A DNA stretch of 64,000 bases from Humibacillus sp. DSM 29435 (GCF_001758225.1 NZ_MAST01000010.1:1-64000), one strand, 5' to 3'; shown: positions 15,853 through 25,423, counted from the stretch's first letter. Numbers and translations are program-made. Notes: generated by a model from the letters alone, not told the origin.

Positions 15853-17307
15853 CTACTCGGCGCGAGCGCGAGCAGCGACGGGCACCTGCGTCGAAGCCCC
15901 CGTGGCATCGGGGAGCCGCCCCGGCAGCGCGAGTGAGATCAGCACGCCGACGCCGGCGAACGCGATCGCCCACCAGAACGACTGCTGAAAGGCGCTGGCG
16001 AGCGAAGCGGTCGAGGACCCCTCGGGGGCGGCGCCGACGAGAATCACCGCGAGCACGGCCACGCCGAACGAGCCACCCACCTGGCCGGCGATTCGGGTGA
16101 TGATGCTCGCGTCGGGCGCGGCGGAACGTTCCAGTCCCCGATACCCGAGGGCCATCAGCGGGATCGTCACGACGCCGAGACCGATTCCGCGTACGAAGAG
16201 CGCGCCCATCAGCCACCACTCGTTGGTGCGCGCGTCGGCGAAGCCGAACGGCAGCGTGCCCAGCAGCACGATGAGGAATCCCACCAGCACCAGGAGGCGC
16301 GCGCCCATGGTGTCGGCCAGCTTCCCCGCCAGCGCGCGGCTCGCGAGCGTGCCCAGACCTTGCGGGATGAGCAGCACGCCGGCCATGAGCACGGTCGTGC
16401 CCCGCAGCTGTTGAAAGTACAGCGGAAGAAGAATCATCGCGCCGTAGAGGGTGATGCCGGAGAGGAACAGCAGCAGTGACGACGAGGCCAGCGGCCAGTG
16501 CTTCAGCAGTCGCACGTCAACCAGGGCGCTGCCCTGACGCCGCAGCGCCCAGCCCACGAACCCAGCCATCAGCAGCAGGCCGGCGACGAGCGGCGCGACG
16601 ACATCGGCCCGACCGAATCCACCGGTCTTGCTGGAGTTCGAGATTCCCCACAGGATGCCGACCAGGCCGGGAGCCATCAGCAGGAAGCCGACGACGTCGA
16701 GGGGCGCCCGGCGCACCGGCCCGTCCGTCGGCAGCACGATCACCGCCAGGACGATGCCGACGACACAGAACGGGACGTTCACCCAGAACATCCACGACCA
16801 GTGCAGGTGCTGCAGGATCAACCCGCCGACCACCGGGCCGAGAATCGGCCCGAGCACTGCGGGCAGGCTCACGACAGACATGATCCTGCCGAGGTTGTTC
16901 CCGCCTGCCGCTTGCACGACGAGGGTCGACATGAGTGGCAGCAGCACGCCTCCGCCGACGCCTTGCACGGTGCGGAAAGCGATCAGGCTGCCCGCGTTCC
17001 AGGCCAGGCTCGAGAGCACCGACCCGCAGAGGAACAGTGCGAGGGCGATGATCCAGAGCCGTTTGCTGCCCAGGACCCGCTGGGCCCAGCCGGTGATCGG
17101 GATGGTGATGGCGAGGGCGACGAGATAGCCGGTCGTGACCCATTGAATGGTTGCGACGGAGGTGTGCAGGTCATCCGCGAGCGTGCGCAGGGCGACTGCC
17201 ACGATGGTCGTGTCGAACAGCACGGCCAACCCACCGACGAGCACGGTCCATACCGTGCGCCACACTGCCGGATCGATCTGCGGCGATTCGGTCTGCGTTT
17301 CGGACAT
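15853..17307 (-). CDS. MFS drug exporter, DHA2 (EmrB/QacA) type
   Basis: 484 residues with about 14 hydrophobic helices. The family motifs are DTTIVAVALRTLADDL (helix 1), RTVQGVGGGVLLPLMSTLV and LGPILGPVVGGLI (motif C). Such proton-driven exporters expel drugs, dyes or metabolites. ATG 17307 is preceded by AAGGAG. The gene is divergent from a TetR gene with a perfect palindrome at 17321-17337 immediately before its ribosome binding site. Confidence 0.92.
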   Translation of the reverse strand: MSETQTESPQIDPAVWRTVWTVLVGGLAVLFDTTIVAVALRTLADDLHTSVATIQWVTTGYLVALAITIPITGWAQRVLGSKRLWIIALALFLCGSVLSSLAWNAGSLIAFRTVQGVGGGVLLPLMSTLVVQAAGGNNLGRIMSVVSLPAVLGPILGPVVGGLILQHLHWSWMFWVNVPFCVVGIVLAVIVLPTDGPVRRAPLDVVGFLLMAPGLVGILWGISNSSKTGGFGRADVVAPLVAGLLLMAGFVGWALRRQGSALVDVRLLKHWPLASSSLLLFLSGITLYGAMILLPLYFQQLRGTTVLMAGVLLIPQGLGTLASRALAGKLADTMGARLLVLVGFLIVLLGTLPFGFADARTNEWWLMGALFVRGIGLGVVTIPLMALGYRGLERSAAPDASIITRIAGQVGGSFGVAVLAVILVGAAPEGSSTASLASAFQQSFWWAIAFAGVGVLISLALPGRLPDATGASTQVPVAARARAE

Positions 17308-17320
17308 CGAGAACTCCTTG

Positions 17321-17337
17321 AGATACAGCGTGTATCT
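17321..17337. promoter_or_regulatory. perfect inverted repeat, probable TetR operator
   Basis: AGATACA-GCG-TGTATCT (7-bp arms, 3-bp spacer) lies between the divergent MFS (start 17307) and TetR (start 17368) genes and abuts the MFS ribosome binding site. Binding there would block the exporter and autoregulate the repressor. Confidence 0.78.
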
Positions 17338-17367
17338 TCAAGGTAGAGCGAGAGAAGAAGAAACACA

Positions 17368-17973
17368 ATGTCTCTTACCAGCGATCCTCAGGAGCCCGCG
17401 CCGAAGCGGCGCCGCGGTGCGGCGCTCGAGGCTGCGCTGCTCGACGCCGCGTGGGATGAGATCCTCGAGAAGGGCTACGACCGCTTCACCATCGAGTCCG
17501 TCGCCGAGCGCGCCCGAACGAGTCGCGCCGTCGTCTATCGCCGCTGGCCACGCAAGGCCGACCTGGTTCACGCCGCGGCCACCCGAGCCGGGTCGCAGCA
17601 ACAGGTCTCGGTCCCGAACACCGGGTCGCTGCGAGATGACGTGATCGAGCTGCTGCGCCGGGCAAACCGCTCGCGATCTCAGATCGGCGTGCAGATGATC
17701 TTGCAGCTGGGCGGCTACTTCGCCGAGACCGGTACGGGTATCGCCGAACTACGCAGCGCCTTCCTGTCGGGCCGCAGCAGCGCCATGCAACAGGTTCTCG
17801 ACCGCGCGGTCGAGCGCGGCGAGGCTGACCCCGACAGACTCACCTCTCGAGTGGCCGGGGTGCCCTTCGACCTCTACCGACAAGAGCTCCTGATGACCCT
17901 CAAGACCGTGCCCGACGAGGTCATCGAGTCCATCGTCGACGAGGTGTTCCTCCCCCTCGTCATCAGGCGGTGA
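17368..17973 (+). CDS. TetR-family repressor of the adjacent MFS exporter
   Basis: 201 residues. The N-terminal HTH (FTIESVAERARTSRAVVYRRWPRK) is canonical TetR; the C-terminal part has the TetR_C fold pattern with LQLGGYFAETGTG. Divergent from the exporter with a palindromic operator between, so it most likely represses both genes until the exported compound binds. Confidence 0.92.
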   Translation: MSLTSDPQEPAPKRRRGAALEAALLDAAWDEILEKGYDRFTIESVAERARTSRAVVYRRWPRKADLVHAAATRAGSQQQVSVPNTGSLRDDVIELLRRANRSRSQIGVQMILQLGGYFAETGTGIAELRSAFLSGRSSAMQQVLDRAVERGEADPDRLTSRVAGVPFDLYRQELLMTLKTVPDEVIESIVDEVFLPLVIRR

Positions 17974-18071
17974 GTGCCGTTATCCGGGGGACGTCGGACC
18001 GGTCGCTCACACCCGGCGTCCCAGCGCGAATCGCACCGCGGCGAGTTGCTTCCGGCTGCTGACCGGGTGCG

Positions 18072-20108
18072 TCAGCGCTTGGCCTGTGTGTCGTGGGCGG
18101 CCAGGTTCGCCAGCCGCTCGTTGTAGGCCGTCAGCTCGGCGTCACCGTCACGGTCGGCGCGTCGGTCGGAGCGGTCGGCCTCCTTGCTGTCGCTCTTGTA
18201 CCACTGCGCCGCGACGACCAGAGCCAGCACGAGTGCCGGGAGCTCTCCGATAGCCCAGGCGACCGCGCCCCCGTTGCGCTGGTCGGCGAGGGGGTCGGGC
18301 ACCCAGGGCAGCGAGATCGTCTCGAAGAAGCCGGGCGCGAGCACCGTCGTGCCACTGATGATCGAGACCCCGAAGAAGGCGTGGAACCCGATCGTCGCGA
18401 ACAGCACGATGAGCCGCAGGGCCGGCCGCCAGCGCTTCGGGCCGGGGTCGATGCCGATGAGCACCCAGGCGAACATGTAGCCGACCAGCACGAAGTGCGC
18501 CGTCATCAGCAGGTGACCCGTGTGCGTGCGCAGGGCGATCTCGAACAGCCCGGTCCAGTAGAAGGCGATGAGGCTGAAGAAGAAGAAGCCTCCGGCGAAG
18601 ATCGGGTTGCCGACGACCAGGAACAGCTTCGAGTGCACGACACGCAGCACGATCTCGCGCCAACCGATGGTGCCGTCGGTGCGGGCGGGAATCGCGCGCA
18701 GGGCCAGGGTGATCGGCGCCCCGAGCACGAGGAAGATCGGGATGACCATGGCCTCGGTCATGTGCAGGGTCATGTGCCACGAGAAGGCGACCCGGCCGTA
18801 GATGCTGAGCACCCCGTTGGTGACCCAGAGGAACAGCAGCCAGCCGATCACCCAGTTGATGGTGCGTGACACCGGCCACGCGTCACCGCGACGGCGCAGC
18901 CGAACCACTCCGTAGAGGTAGAGCCCGATGGCGAGCAGGCCGGTGGCGAGGAACAGCCACTCGACCCGCCAGGCGGTCAGCCAGGTCAGAGCCGTCGGCG
19001 CGGGCGGCGCCGGAAACCCGGTGAGCGCCAACGCGATCGACGGGTTCGGGGTGATCTCGGGAACGGGGGGCGCGCTGCGGGCCAGCGCCGTGGCCACCCC
19101 GAACGTCAGCCCCATGAGCAGCGTCTCACCGATGGCGAGGCGAACGAACGGACGGTTGCGGATGCCGGTCTGCGCCTTCGACGAGAGCGCGGCGATGGTC
19201 GAGTGCCGGTGCCACCAACCAGCCAGACCGAGCAGGAGGAAGGCTGCGACCTTGACGAGGATCAGGACGCCATAGGACGTGGTGAGGTCTTGCCAGGTGC
19301 CCAGCCGGGTCGTGGCCGCCATGACGCCGGAGATACCCAGGGTCACCCAGCACCAGAGTGCGAGGGTGGAGTAGCGCCGCACGACCACACCCAGCGAGGT
19401 GCCGAACGTCGGCCTCAGCACGATGAGGGCCAGGAGCCCGCCCACCCAGACCCCGGCGCTCAGCAGGTGCGCGCCGAGAGCGTTGACCGCCGTCTCGTGG
19501 TCGGCCGAGCCGCCCGCGTGACCGGCGAGCCCGAGCACGAGGATGCCGAACAGGGCGAGGGCCCCGAGCGCCACCGCGGCCCAGCGTGACCGCGCCAGCG
19601 ACGACCCCGAGGCCACGACGAAGCCGGCCGCGGCGCTGATCAGGCCGACCCGGAAGGTCTCGATCGACCAGGCCGAGCTCATCAGCGAGCTCAGGAAAGC
19701 CGGGTCGGACAGGCCCAGCCCGGCGGCATCCGCGAAGCCGAAGACGACCCCGACCACTCCGGCGAGCGCCCAGACGAAACCGGCGGCCGTCGCCACCCGG
19801 AACGCATGAGCGACACGCGGGTCGTCGAGCCGTGATTTGCCCTTGGCCGCGGGCACGATCATGCCGCCGAACAGCAGGGCGCCGAGGGTCAGTGAGGCGC
19901 TGACGTCGTGCAGAACGCGCACGAGCGGGAGGGTCCAGCGCACGATGGGACCGGCATCCGTCAGCCCCTCGGGAGGCGGTGCTGTCGCCCCGGAGAACAT
20001 GGCCGCGAGCACGGTCGCGACCAACCCGACGACCACCACGATGGGCACGATCTCAACCGCAAGCCGTGGCCGGCGCGCCGCCGGGTCGACTCGCTGCTGG
20101 GTTGGCAT
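18072..20108 (-). CDS. CopD-CtaG fusion membrane protein
   Basis: 678 residues. The N-terminal half (about 60-340) is a CopD-type copper resistance/transport domain (RVLHDVSASLTLGALLFGG, LLSAGVWVGGLLAL). The C-terminal half (about 390-640) is CtaG-type (INWVIGWLLFLWVTNG, FSWHMTLHMTEAM, TGHLLMTAHFVLVGY), a domain associated with copper delivery to cytochrome oxidase. Conserved His and Met residues in the CtaG helices fit copper handling. Fused CopD-CtaG proteins are common in Actinobacteria. A charged tail of about 45 residues ends the protein. Confidence 0.9.
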   Translation of the reverse strand: MPTQQRVDPAARRPRLAVEIVPIVVVVGLVATVLAAMFSGATAPPPEGLTDAGPIVRWTLPLVRVLHDVSASLTLGALLFGGMIVPAAKGKSRLDDPRVAHAFRVATAAGFVWALAGVVGVVFGFADAAGLGLSDPAFLSSLMSSAWSIETFRVGLISAAAGFVVASGSSLARSRWAAVALGALALFGILVLGLAGHAGGSADHETAVNALGAHLLSAGVWVGGLLALIVLRPTFGTSLGVVVRRYSTLALWCWVTLGISGVMAATTRLGTWQDLTTSYGVLILVKVAAFLLLGLAGWWHRHSTIAALSSKAQTGIRNRPFVRLAIGETLLMGLTFGVATALARSAPPVPEITPNPSIALALTGFPAPPAPTALTWLTAWRVEWLFLATGLLAIGLYLYGVVRLRRRGDAWPVSRTINWVIGWLLFLWVTNGVLSIYGRVAFSWHMTLHMTEAMVIPIFLVLGAPITLALRAIPARTDGTIGWREIVLRVVHSKLFLVVGNPIFAGGFFFFSLIAFYWTGLFEIALRTHTGHLLMTAHFVLVGYMFAWVLIGIDPGPKRWRPALRLIVLFATIGFHAFFGVSIISGTTVLAPGFFETISLPWVPDPLADQRNGGAVAWAIGELPALVLALVVAAQWYKSDSKEADRSDRRADRDGDAELTAYNERLANLAAHDTQAKR

Positions 20109-20134
20109 ACCTCAAGGGTAAGTAGTCTGGCCCC

Positions 20135-21013
20135 ATGCCTATGCACCCGGCCGCACCAGATGACCTCCACGGGATGCTCGATGCCCTCGAGCAGACCGTG
20201 CAGGCCATCATCGACCTCGGCTGGGCCTGCCGTGAGCAGGAGTTCGAGCTGCCGACCGAGTTCGGGGGGTTGTCGGTCAAGCAGCAGCTCGCCCACGTGG
20301 TGGCCTCCGAGAAGGCCCTGGCCGGCATTCCGCGCCAGCTCGCCGCGAGCGACAGCGGGGCGGTGCCCTACGGAACGTTCACCCGAACGGTCGAGGCCGA
20401 CGTCGAGAGGCGGTCGACGCAGACCGGCAAGATGGTGCTGCAGGAGCTGGCCGCCTTCCACCCCGAGCGGATGGAAGCGCTGCGACGGTCCGACCTCGAG
20501 CTCGACTCGGTCATCGGCGGGCCGTTCGGGCCGGACACCACCTTCGGGCAGCAGCTGCTGCTGCGCACCATCGACGCCTGGACGCGCGAACAAGACCTTC
20601 GGCAGGCCCTCAACAGCCCCGGCGACCTCGACAGCGCGGGCGCGGCCCTCACCACCGCCGAGATCCTGAGATCCCTGCCGCGCACCATTGCTCGCACGGC
20701 CGAGGTGGGCGCTGGGCACGACGTGGTCTTCGACGTCACCGGGCCCGTCGTGGCCCGCGAAGGCGTGCGAGTGCGCGTCGGCGACGACGGGCGCCCGTTC
20801 GGCGTGCTGCTCTTCAGCGGTACCGACCGCCCCGAGGGGCAGGAGTCGGTCGACGTGACCAGCATCCAGCTGACGACCGAGGCCCTCACCCGCCGGGCGG
20901 CCGGTCGCCGGTCGACCGATCAGATCCACTACAGCGTCATCGGCGATGAAGCCGTGGCCCACCGCGTGCTGGAGTCTCTGGTTCTCACACAGCTGCTGGC
21001 TACTGAGCTCTAG
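20135..21013 (+). CDS. maleylpyruvate isomerase-like mycothiol-dependent enzyme family protein
   Basis: 292 residues. The N-terminal part (about 12-160) matches the mycothiol maleylpyruvate isomerase DinB-like helical bundle (LSVKQQLAHVVASEKALAGIP), with His 48 in that stretch and further metal-type residues in LLLRTIDAWTREQDLR. A C-terminal beta-rich MDMPI_C-type domain follows. Such proteins are metal- and mycothiol-linked transferases or isomerases; most are uncharacterised. Divergent from the CopD-CtaG gene with only 26 bp between starts. Confidence 0.85.
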   Translation: MPMHPAAPDDLHGMLDALEQTVQAIIDLGWACREQEFELPTEFGGLSVKQQLAHVVASEKALAGIPRQLAASDSGAVPYGTFTRTVEADVERRSTQTGKMVLQELAAFHPERMEALRRSDLELDSVIGGPFGPDTTFGQQLLLRTIDAWTREQDLRQALNSPGDLDSAGAALTTAEILRSLPRTIARTAEVGAGHDVVFDVTGPVVAREGVRVRVGDDGRPFGVLLFSGTDRPEGQESVDVTSIQLTTEALTRRAAGRRSTDQIHYSVIGDEAVAHRVLESLVLTQLLATEL

Positions 21014-21128
21014 TCGGCGGTTCCGGGGTCGGTGCGATGGCCTTGCGTAACTTCTGCGGAAGACATAGCGTCTTCACTGTCGGTAAAGCCACTGCCGGAC
21101 GTCGTTTGTCTTACGTCCCGGAGGCTTC

Positions 21129-21914
21129 ATGTCCGCGCTCGCCCATCCCCAGCGGTCCGACTATCGCACTCGTGAGCTCATCGAGATCTTCCGGACCTCG
21201 ACCGATGAGGGCGAGCGTCACGACGCACTCGAGCTCGTGACGGTGCAGCACATGCCGCTCGCGCGGTCACTTGCCCACCGCTACGCCGGCCGCGGCCTCG
21301 ACCGCGAAGACCTCGAGCAGGTCGCCTTCCTGGCGCTGCTCAAGGCGCTGCAACGCTTTGACCTCTCCAAGGACACCGAGTTCGGCGCCTACGCGACCCC
21401 CACCATCACTGGCGAGATCCGCCGCCACTTCCGCGACCACGGCTGGCTCGTGCGACCGCCCCGAGAGCTGCAGGAACGTCGCCAGCTCGTGTCGCAGACT
21501 CGTGACCGGCTCGAGCAGGAGATCGGGCACGAGCCCAATGCCGACGAGCTCGCGAACGAGCTCGACCTGACGCCCGAACGCATCCGCGAGGCCCAGGTGG
21601 CGGCATCCAACCTGCGGCCGGCCTCCCTCGACGCCACGACCTCCGAGGGCAGCCGCCCCGTGCTCGACCTGGTCGATGCTCGGGTCGACACCAGCACAGA
21701 CCCGGCCCTCGACGACGGCATCCTCGTGCGCACCGCGATCCGCCGCCTGCCCGCGCGTGACCAGCAGCTGGTCAAGCTGCGTTTCGACGCCGACCTGACC
21801 CAGGCCGAGATCGCGTCGTCAATGGGGCTGAGCGCCATGCAGGTCAGCCGGCTGCTGCGGCGGGTGCTCGACGAGCTGCGCAGCCAGCTCAGCTCGGCCG
21901 GCGTCACCGCCTGA
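21129..21914 (+). CDS. SigB/SigF-type RNA polymerase sigma factor
   Basis: 261 residues with sigma-70 regions 2 (LAHRYAGRGLDREDLEQVAF, FGAYATPTITGEIRRHFRDH), 3 (LEQEIGHEPNADELANELDL) and 4 (LPARDQQLVKLRFDADLTQAEIA...MQVSRLLRRVLDELR). The sequence is closest to the stress/SigF group. No anti-sigma factor gene is adjacent. CCGGAGG precedes the ATG. Confidence 0.93.
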   Translation: MSALAHPQRSDYRTRELIEIFRTSTDEGERHDALELVTVQHMPLARSLAHRYAGRGLDREDLEQVAFLALLKALQRFDLSKDTEFGAYATPTITGEIRRHFRDHGWLVRPPRELQERRQLVSQTRDRLEQEIGHEPNADELANELDLTPERIREAQVAASNLRPASLDATTSEGSRPVLDLVDARVDTSTDPALDDGILVRTAIRRLPARDQQLVKLRFDADLTQAEIASSMGLSAMQVSRLLRRVLDELRSQLSSAGVTA

Positions 21915-21940
21915 GCGACGCCTGACCGGCCCGCCCCTAC

Positions 21941-21966
21941 CGCCCGTCTCCACGCGGAGGCGGGCG
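21941..21966. terminator. hairpin between convergent sigma factor and GAF-ANTAR genes
   Basis: CGCCCGTCTCC pairs with GGAGGCGGGCG around ACGC (11-bp stem, one T-G pair). A second imperfect stem (CGACCCGG...CCGGGTCG) follows at about 21966-22004. The two genes end at 21914 and 22014. Confidence 0.65.
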
Positions 21967-22013
21967 ACCCGGCCGGCTTCTCGTCGTCACGGATGCCGGG
22001 TCGCCCGGCTTCG

Positions 22014-22760
22014 CTAGCGCTGCGCGGGGTTGGGCACCGAGGCTCGGGCGGCGAGCTGGGTCTCCTGCCCGAGCACGACCTGCGCCGCCACCTGGGCGAG
22101 CTTGACGTTGAGCTCCTGCGACGTCGTTCGCAGCAGGGCGAAGGCCTCGTCGGCCGTGACCCGGTGGGTCGCCATCAAGAGTCCCACCGCCTTGCCGATC
22201 TCGCGGTTGCTCTGCAGACCCTCACGCAGGGTGCTGGCCTGTTGGCGAGCTCGTAGCGCCATCAGCGCCACCGACGCGAAGGAGGCGAGCACCGCGCCCG
22301 TGTCGGCCGAGGATGCGTTGAGAGCGCCAGGAGTGTCGGAGAAGAGGTTGAGGGCACCGACCTTGTCACCGTCGAGGAAGAGCCGGTAGCCGATCGCCGA
22401 ACGCACCGGCGTCTCGGCGACGATGCGGGCGGTGAAGGTCGGCCAGGGCGAGACGCTGTCGGTGAGGTCGGGGTCGTGCTGGTAGGCCTCATCGAGGATG
22501 GCGTCGACGCACGGGCCCTCACCGATCTCGAGCTCGATCTGGTCGATCCGGCGAGCGATCTCGTCGGTGCTGGCGCTCGTGCGGTACTGGTCGCGCTCGC
22601 GCAGCAGCAGTGATGCACGATCGCAGCCGTCGACCAGACGCTTCGAGGCGACGACCAGTGCCTCGTGGATCGAGGTGGCGTCGGCGCCTGCGTAGATGAG
22701 GTGCGAGAGCTGCCGGAACACCTCGTTGATGGAGCTGTCCTCGGGGATGTCGAGTGACAT
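22014..22760 (-). CDS. GAF and ANTAR domain regulator
   Basis: 248 residues. A GAF sensor domain (about 25-155) is followed by an ANTAR domain (about 175-235: LQSNREIGKAVGLLMATHRVTADEAFALLR). ANTAR proteins bind paired hairpins in nascent RNA and prevent transcription termination; the GAF domain would supply the signal. The partner RNA is not identified here. Located tail-to-tail with the sigma factor, but a link in function is only suggested by position. Confidence 0.92.
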   Translation of the reverse strand: MSLDIPEDSSINEVFRQLSHLIYAGADATSIHEALVVASKRLVDGCDRASLLLRERDQYRTSASTDEIARRIDQIELEIGEGPCVDAILDEAYQHDPDLTDSVSPWPTFTARIVAETPVRSAIGYRLFLDGDKVGALNLFSDTPGALNASSADTGAVLASFASVALMALRARQQASTLREGLQSNREIGKAVGLLMATHRVTADEAFALLRTTSQELNVKLAQVAAQVVLGQETQLAARASVPNPAQR

Positions 22761-22957
22761 GGTCCCTCCTGGTGACGTAAAGATCGTGATCGTGTGGTCG
22801 TAACGGGAGCCCCCTGCAGCCGACGACCCGGCGGCTGGCTCAATCCTCGCACGCGATCACGGTCGCGATCACGATCGATTCTCGGCCACCCTCCCCGCCG
22901 GCCTCGCTCCTTTCGTTTCGAAAGAGTCATGTTGACGGATTCAACTACCCGGGTTAA

Positions 22958-22980
22958 TACTTGCTTGCTGCAAACAAGTA
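22958..22980. promoter_or_regulatory. inverted repeat upstream of marR
   Basis: TACTTG (22958-22963) and CAAGTA (22975-22980) flank 11 bp, 18 bp before the marR GTG start. The location fits autoregulation by the MarR protein. Confidence 0.5.
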
Positions 22981-22998
22981 CTACGGGAAGGCAGGGGT

Positions 22999-23508
22999 GT
23001 GCAGGTCAGCACCGACCAGGCGAACGATCTCTTTCATGCGCTCATCCGCGTCCAGAAGCTTCTTCTGGCCGCGCGCGCGATCGCACCGAAGGTTCACCCT
23101 GGCATGGAGTCCACCGCCTACCCGGTGATGTTCATGGTTCACACCATGGGGCCGGTCGGCATCTCCGACGTGGCCACAATGCTGCACAGTGACGTCTCGA
23201 CCGTGAGCCGTCAGGTCAGCGGACTGTTCGCCCACGGCCTGCTCGACAAACAACCCGACCCCGCCGATGGTCGGGCCACCCTTGTCTCTCTCACCGAAGC
23301 CGGGCGGCGCTCGCTCGACGAGGTGCAGCTGGTGCGAGGCGAGTGGTTCCAAGAGCTGCTTGCCGACTGGCAGGCCGACGAGACCGACATCTTCACCGAC
23401 CGCCTGCAGCGCCTGGGCGACTCACTCGACCAGAACCTCCGGGACCGTGGCGCGGCAGCGCCCATGATCTTCCCGGCGTCCGACCGAACCTCCGACAAGG
23501 AGCACTGA
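22999..23508 (+). CDS. MarR-family regulator
   Basis: 169 residues. The winged-helix core (VGISDVATMLHSDVSTVSRQVSGL...DPADGRATLVSLTEAGRR) is typical of MarR. The GTG start follows a purine-rich stretch (GGGAAGGCAGGGG). It lies one base ahead of the MFS exporter gene, so the two form an operon that the protein probably represses. Confidence 0.9.
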   Translation: MQVSTDQANDLFHALIRVQKLLLAARAIAPKVHPGMESTAYPVMFMVHTMGPVGISDVATMLHSDVSTVSRQVSGLFAHGLLDKQPDPADGRATLVSLTEAGRRSLDEVQLVRGEWFQELLADWQADETDIFTDRLQRLGDSLDQNLRDRGAAAPMIFPASDRTSDKEH

Positions 23509-23509
23509 C

Positions 23510-25270
23510 ATGGCCGAATCCACGGCCCAACCGACCCTGGCCCAGGACGAGCTGCCAGACCTCAGCCACAAGCAGATCATCACCATCCTCACCGGGTTGA
23601 TGATGGGCATGTTCCTGGCGGCGCTCGACCAGACCATCGTGGCCTCCTCGATCCGCACCATCGCCGATGACCTCGGAGGGCTCTCGGCCCAGGCGTGGGT
23701 GACGACGGCCTACCTCATCACGAGCACCATCGTCACCCCGCTCTACGGCAAGCTGTCCGACATCTACGGGCGCAAGCAGTTCTTCCTGCTCGCCATCTCG
23801 ATCTTCACCATCGGGTCGATGCTCTGCACGCTCGCGACCTCGATCGGCTCGTTGGCGGCCTACCGGGCCATCCAGGGCCTCGGCGCCGGTGGCCTCTTCG
23901 CCCTCGCGCTGGCGATCATCGGCGACATCGTGGCTCCCCGCGAACGCGCCAAGTACCAGGGCTACTTCCTCGCCGTGTTCGGCACCTCGAGCGTGCTGGG
24001 CCCGGTCATCGGCGGCTTCTTCGCCGGTCAGGACACCATCCTCGGAGTAACCGGCTGGCGCTGGGTCTTCCTCGTCAACGTGCCGATCGCCATCGCGGCG
24101 CTCTTCGTCGTGACCCGAACCCTGCACCTGAAGCACACCCGCCGCAACCACCGCGTCGACTACTGGGGGGCCGCCGCTCTGAGCGTCGCGCTCGTGCCGC
24201 TGCTCATCGTGGCCGAGCAGGGCCGCGAGTGGGGCTGGGGATCCACCAAGTCGCTGCTCTGCTTCGGCGTCGGCGTCGCGGGAGTCATCGCCTTCTTCCT
24301 CGTCGAGCGCGCCATGGGCGAAGAGGCCCTCATCCCCCTGCGCCTGTTCAAGATCCGCACTATCGCCGTCTCCTCGATCGTCTCGGTGTTCATCGGCATG
24401 GGCATGTTCGGTGGGCTGGCCTCCCTGCCGCTCTACCTCCAGATCGTCAAGGGCGCCAGCCCGACGGAAGCCGGCCTGCTGCTGCTGCCGCTGACGCTCG
24501 GCATCATGTTCGGCTCGATCCTCTCCGGCCAGCTCATCTCGCGCACCGGCACCTACCGGCACTTCCCGATCATCGGCTCCGGCCTGCTAGCCGGCTCGAT
24601 GTGGGGGTTCCACTACATCGGCGCCGACACTCCCACCTGGAAGACGATGATCATCATGGTCTTCTTCGGCGTCGGGCTCGGCTTCAACTTCCAGCCGCTC
24701 ACCCTGGCGGTGCAGAACGCCGTGAGCCGGCGTGACATCGGCGTCGCCACCTCCTCGGCGACGTTCACCCGCCAGATCGGTGGCACGCTCGGCACAGCGG
24801 TCTTCTTGTCGATCCTGTTCACCAAGGCGGCTGAGAACATCCCCGCCGCCTACGCCGCGGCGGTTCGCACGCCGGACTTCCAAGCGGCCCTACGAAACCC
24901 TCAGGGTGACCCCGCCGCGAACGCCCAGTTCATCAACAGCCTCAAGCCCGGTGGGTCGGGTGCGGGCGGTGGGCTCAGCGACTCGTCGTTCGTGCAGCGC
25001 ATCGACCCCCGGTTGGCGCACCCCTACCTCGAGGGGTTCTCCTCGGCCATGCAGTCGGTCTTCTTCACGGCGACCTTCATCCTGTTGGCGGCGTTCATCG
25101 TGTCGTGGTTCCTGCCGCACGTCGACCTCGGACCCAAGCCGGGAGAGAAGCAGGCCGTGCCCGCGCCCGACGTCGAGGTTCCCGACGATGCCAGACGTGA
25201 GGTTTCCGACGAGCCCGACAGCCCCGTCAAGCTCGCGCCCGGTCGCCATCGCGCGCCCTCCAAGCGTTAG
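23510..25270 (+). CDS. MFS drug exporter, DHA2 (EmrB/QacA) type, regulated by the adjacent MarR
   Basis: 586 residues, 14-helix architecture. Motifs: LAALDQTIVASSIRTIADDL in helix 1, YGKLSDIYGRKQ (motif A), RAIQGLGAGGLFALALAIIGD and VLGPVIGGFFAG (motif C). A long external loop (about 460-525) precedes the last helices, and the cytoplasmic tail is rich in Pro and charged residues. Probably exports drugs or metabolites. Confidence 0.92.
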   Translation: MAESTAQPTLAQDELPDLSHKQIITILTGLMMGMFLAALDQTIVASSIRTIADDLGGLSAQAWVTTAYLITSTIVTPLYGKLSDIYGRKQFFLLAISIFTIGSMLCTLATSIGSLAAYRAIQGLGAGGLFALALAIIGDIVAPRERAKYQGYFLAVFGTSSVLGPVIGGFFAGQDTILGVTGWRWVFLVNVPIAIAALFVVTRTLHLKHTRRNHRVDYWGAAALSVALVPLLIVAEQGREWGWGSTKSLLCFGVGVAGVIAFFLVERAMGEEALIPLRLFKIRTIAVSSIVSVFIGMGMFGGLASLPLYLQIVKGASPTEAGLLLLPLTLGIMFGSILSGQLISRTGTYRHFPIIGSGLLAGSMWGFHYIGADTPTWKTMIIMVFFGVGLGFNFQPLTLAVQNAVSRRDIGVATSSATFTRQIGGTLGTAVFLSILFTKAAENIPAAYAAAVRTPDFQAALRNPQGDPAANAQFINSLKPGGSGAGGGLSDSSFVQRIDPRLAHPYLEGFSSAMQSVFFTATFILLAAFIVSWFLPHVDLGPKPGEKQAVPAPDVEVPDDARREVSDEPDSPVKLAPGRHRAPSKR

Positions 25271-25355
25271 CTCGCTCGACATAGCTGACGTCGCCACCGG
25301 CGGTCCACGTCGAGTGACCACGTTCCGTTGAGCGTTCGGCACCCGGCCCGCCCGA

Positions 25356-25423
25356 GAGGTGCCAACCGCACAGTCCGCTGTGCAGTTGGCACCTCTCCCG
25401 GTTTCCCGGTGCCAACCGCACAG
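25356..25423. repeat. hairpin and extra copy of the GGTGCCAACCGCACAG element
   Basis: Two 18-bp arms (25356-25373 and 25378-25395, one mismatch) form a hairpin with a 4-nt loop after the MFS gene. A third direct copy of GGTGCCAACCGCACAG follows at 25408-25423. The hairpin can terminate the marR-MFS transcript; the extra copy suggests a repeat family. Confidence 0.75.

Noticed and set aside
14930-15908. Long reverse-strand reading frames rich in PAVVRLVR and SSRGPVGAV repeats
   Set aside because: They are open only because they run through the repeat array and antisense to the real 14981-15397 gene; no ribosome binding site or family match.
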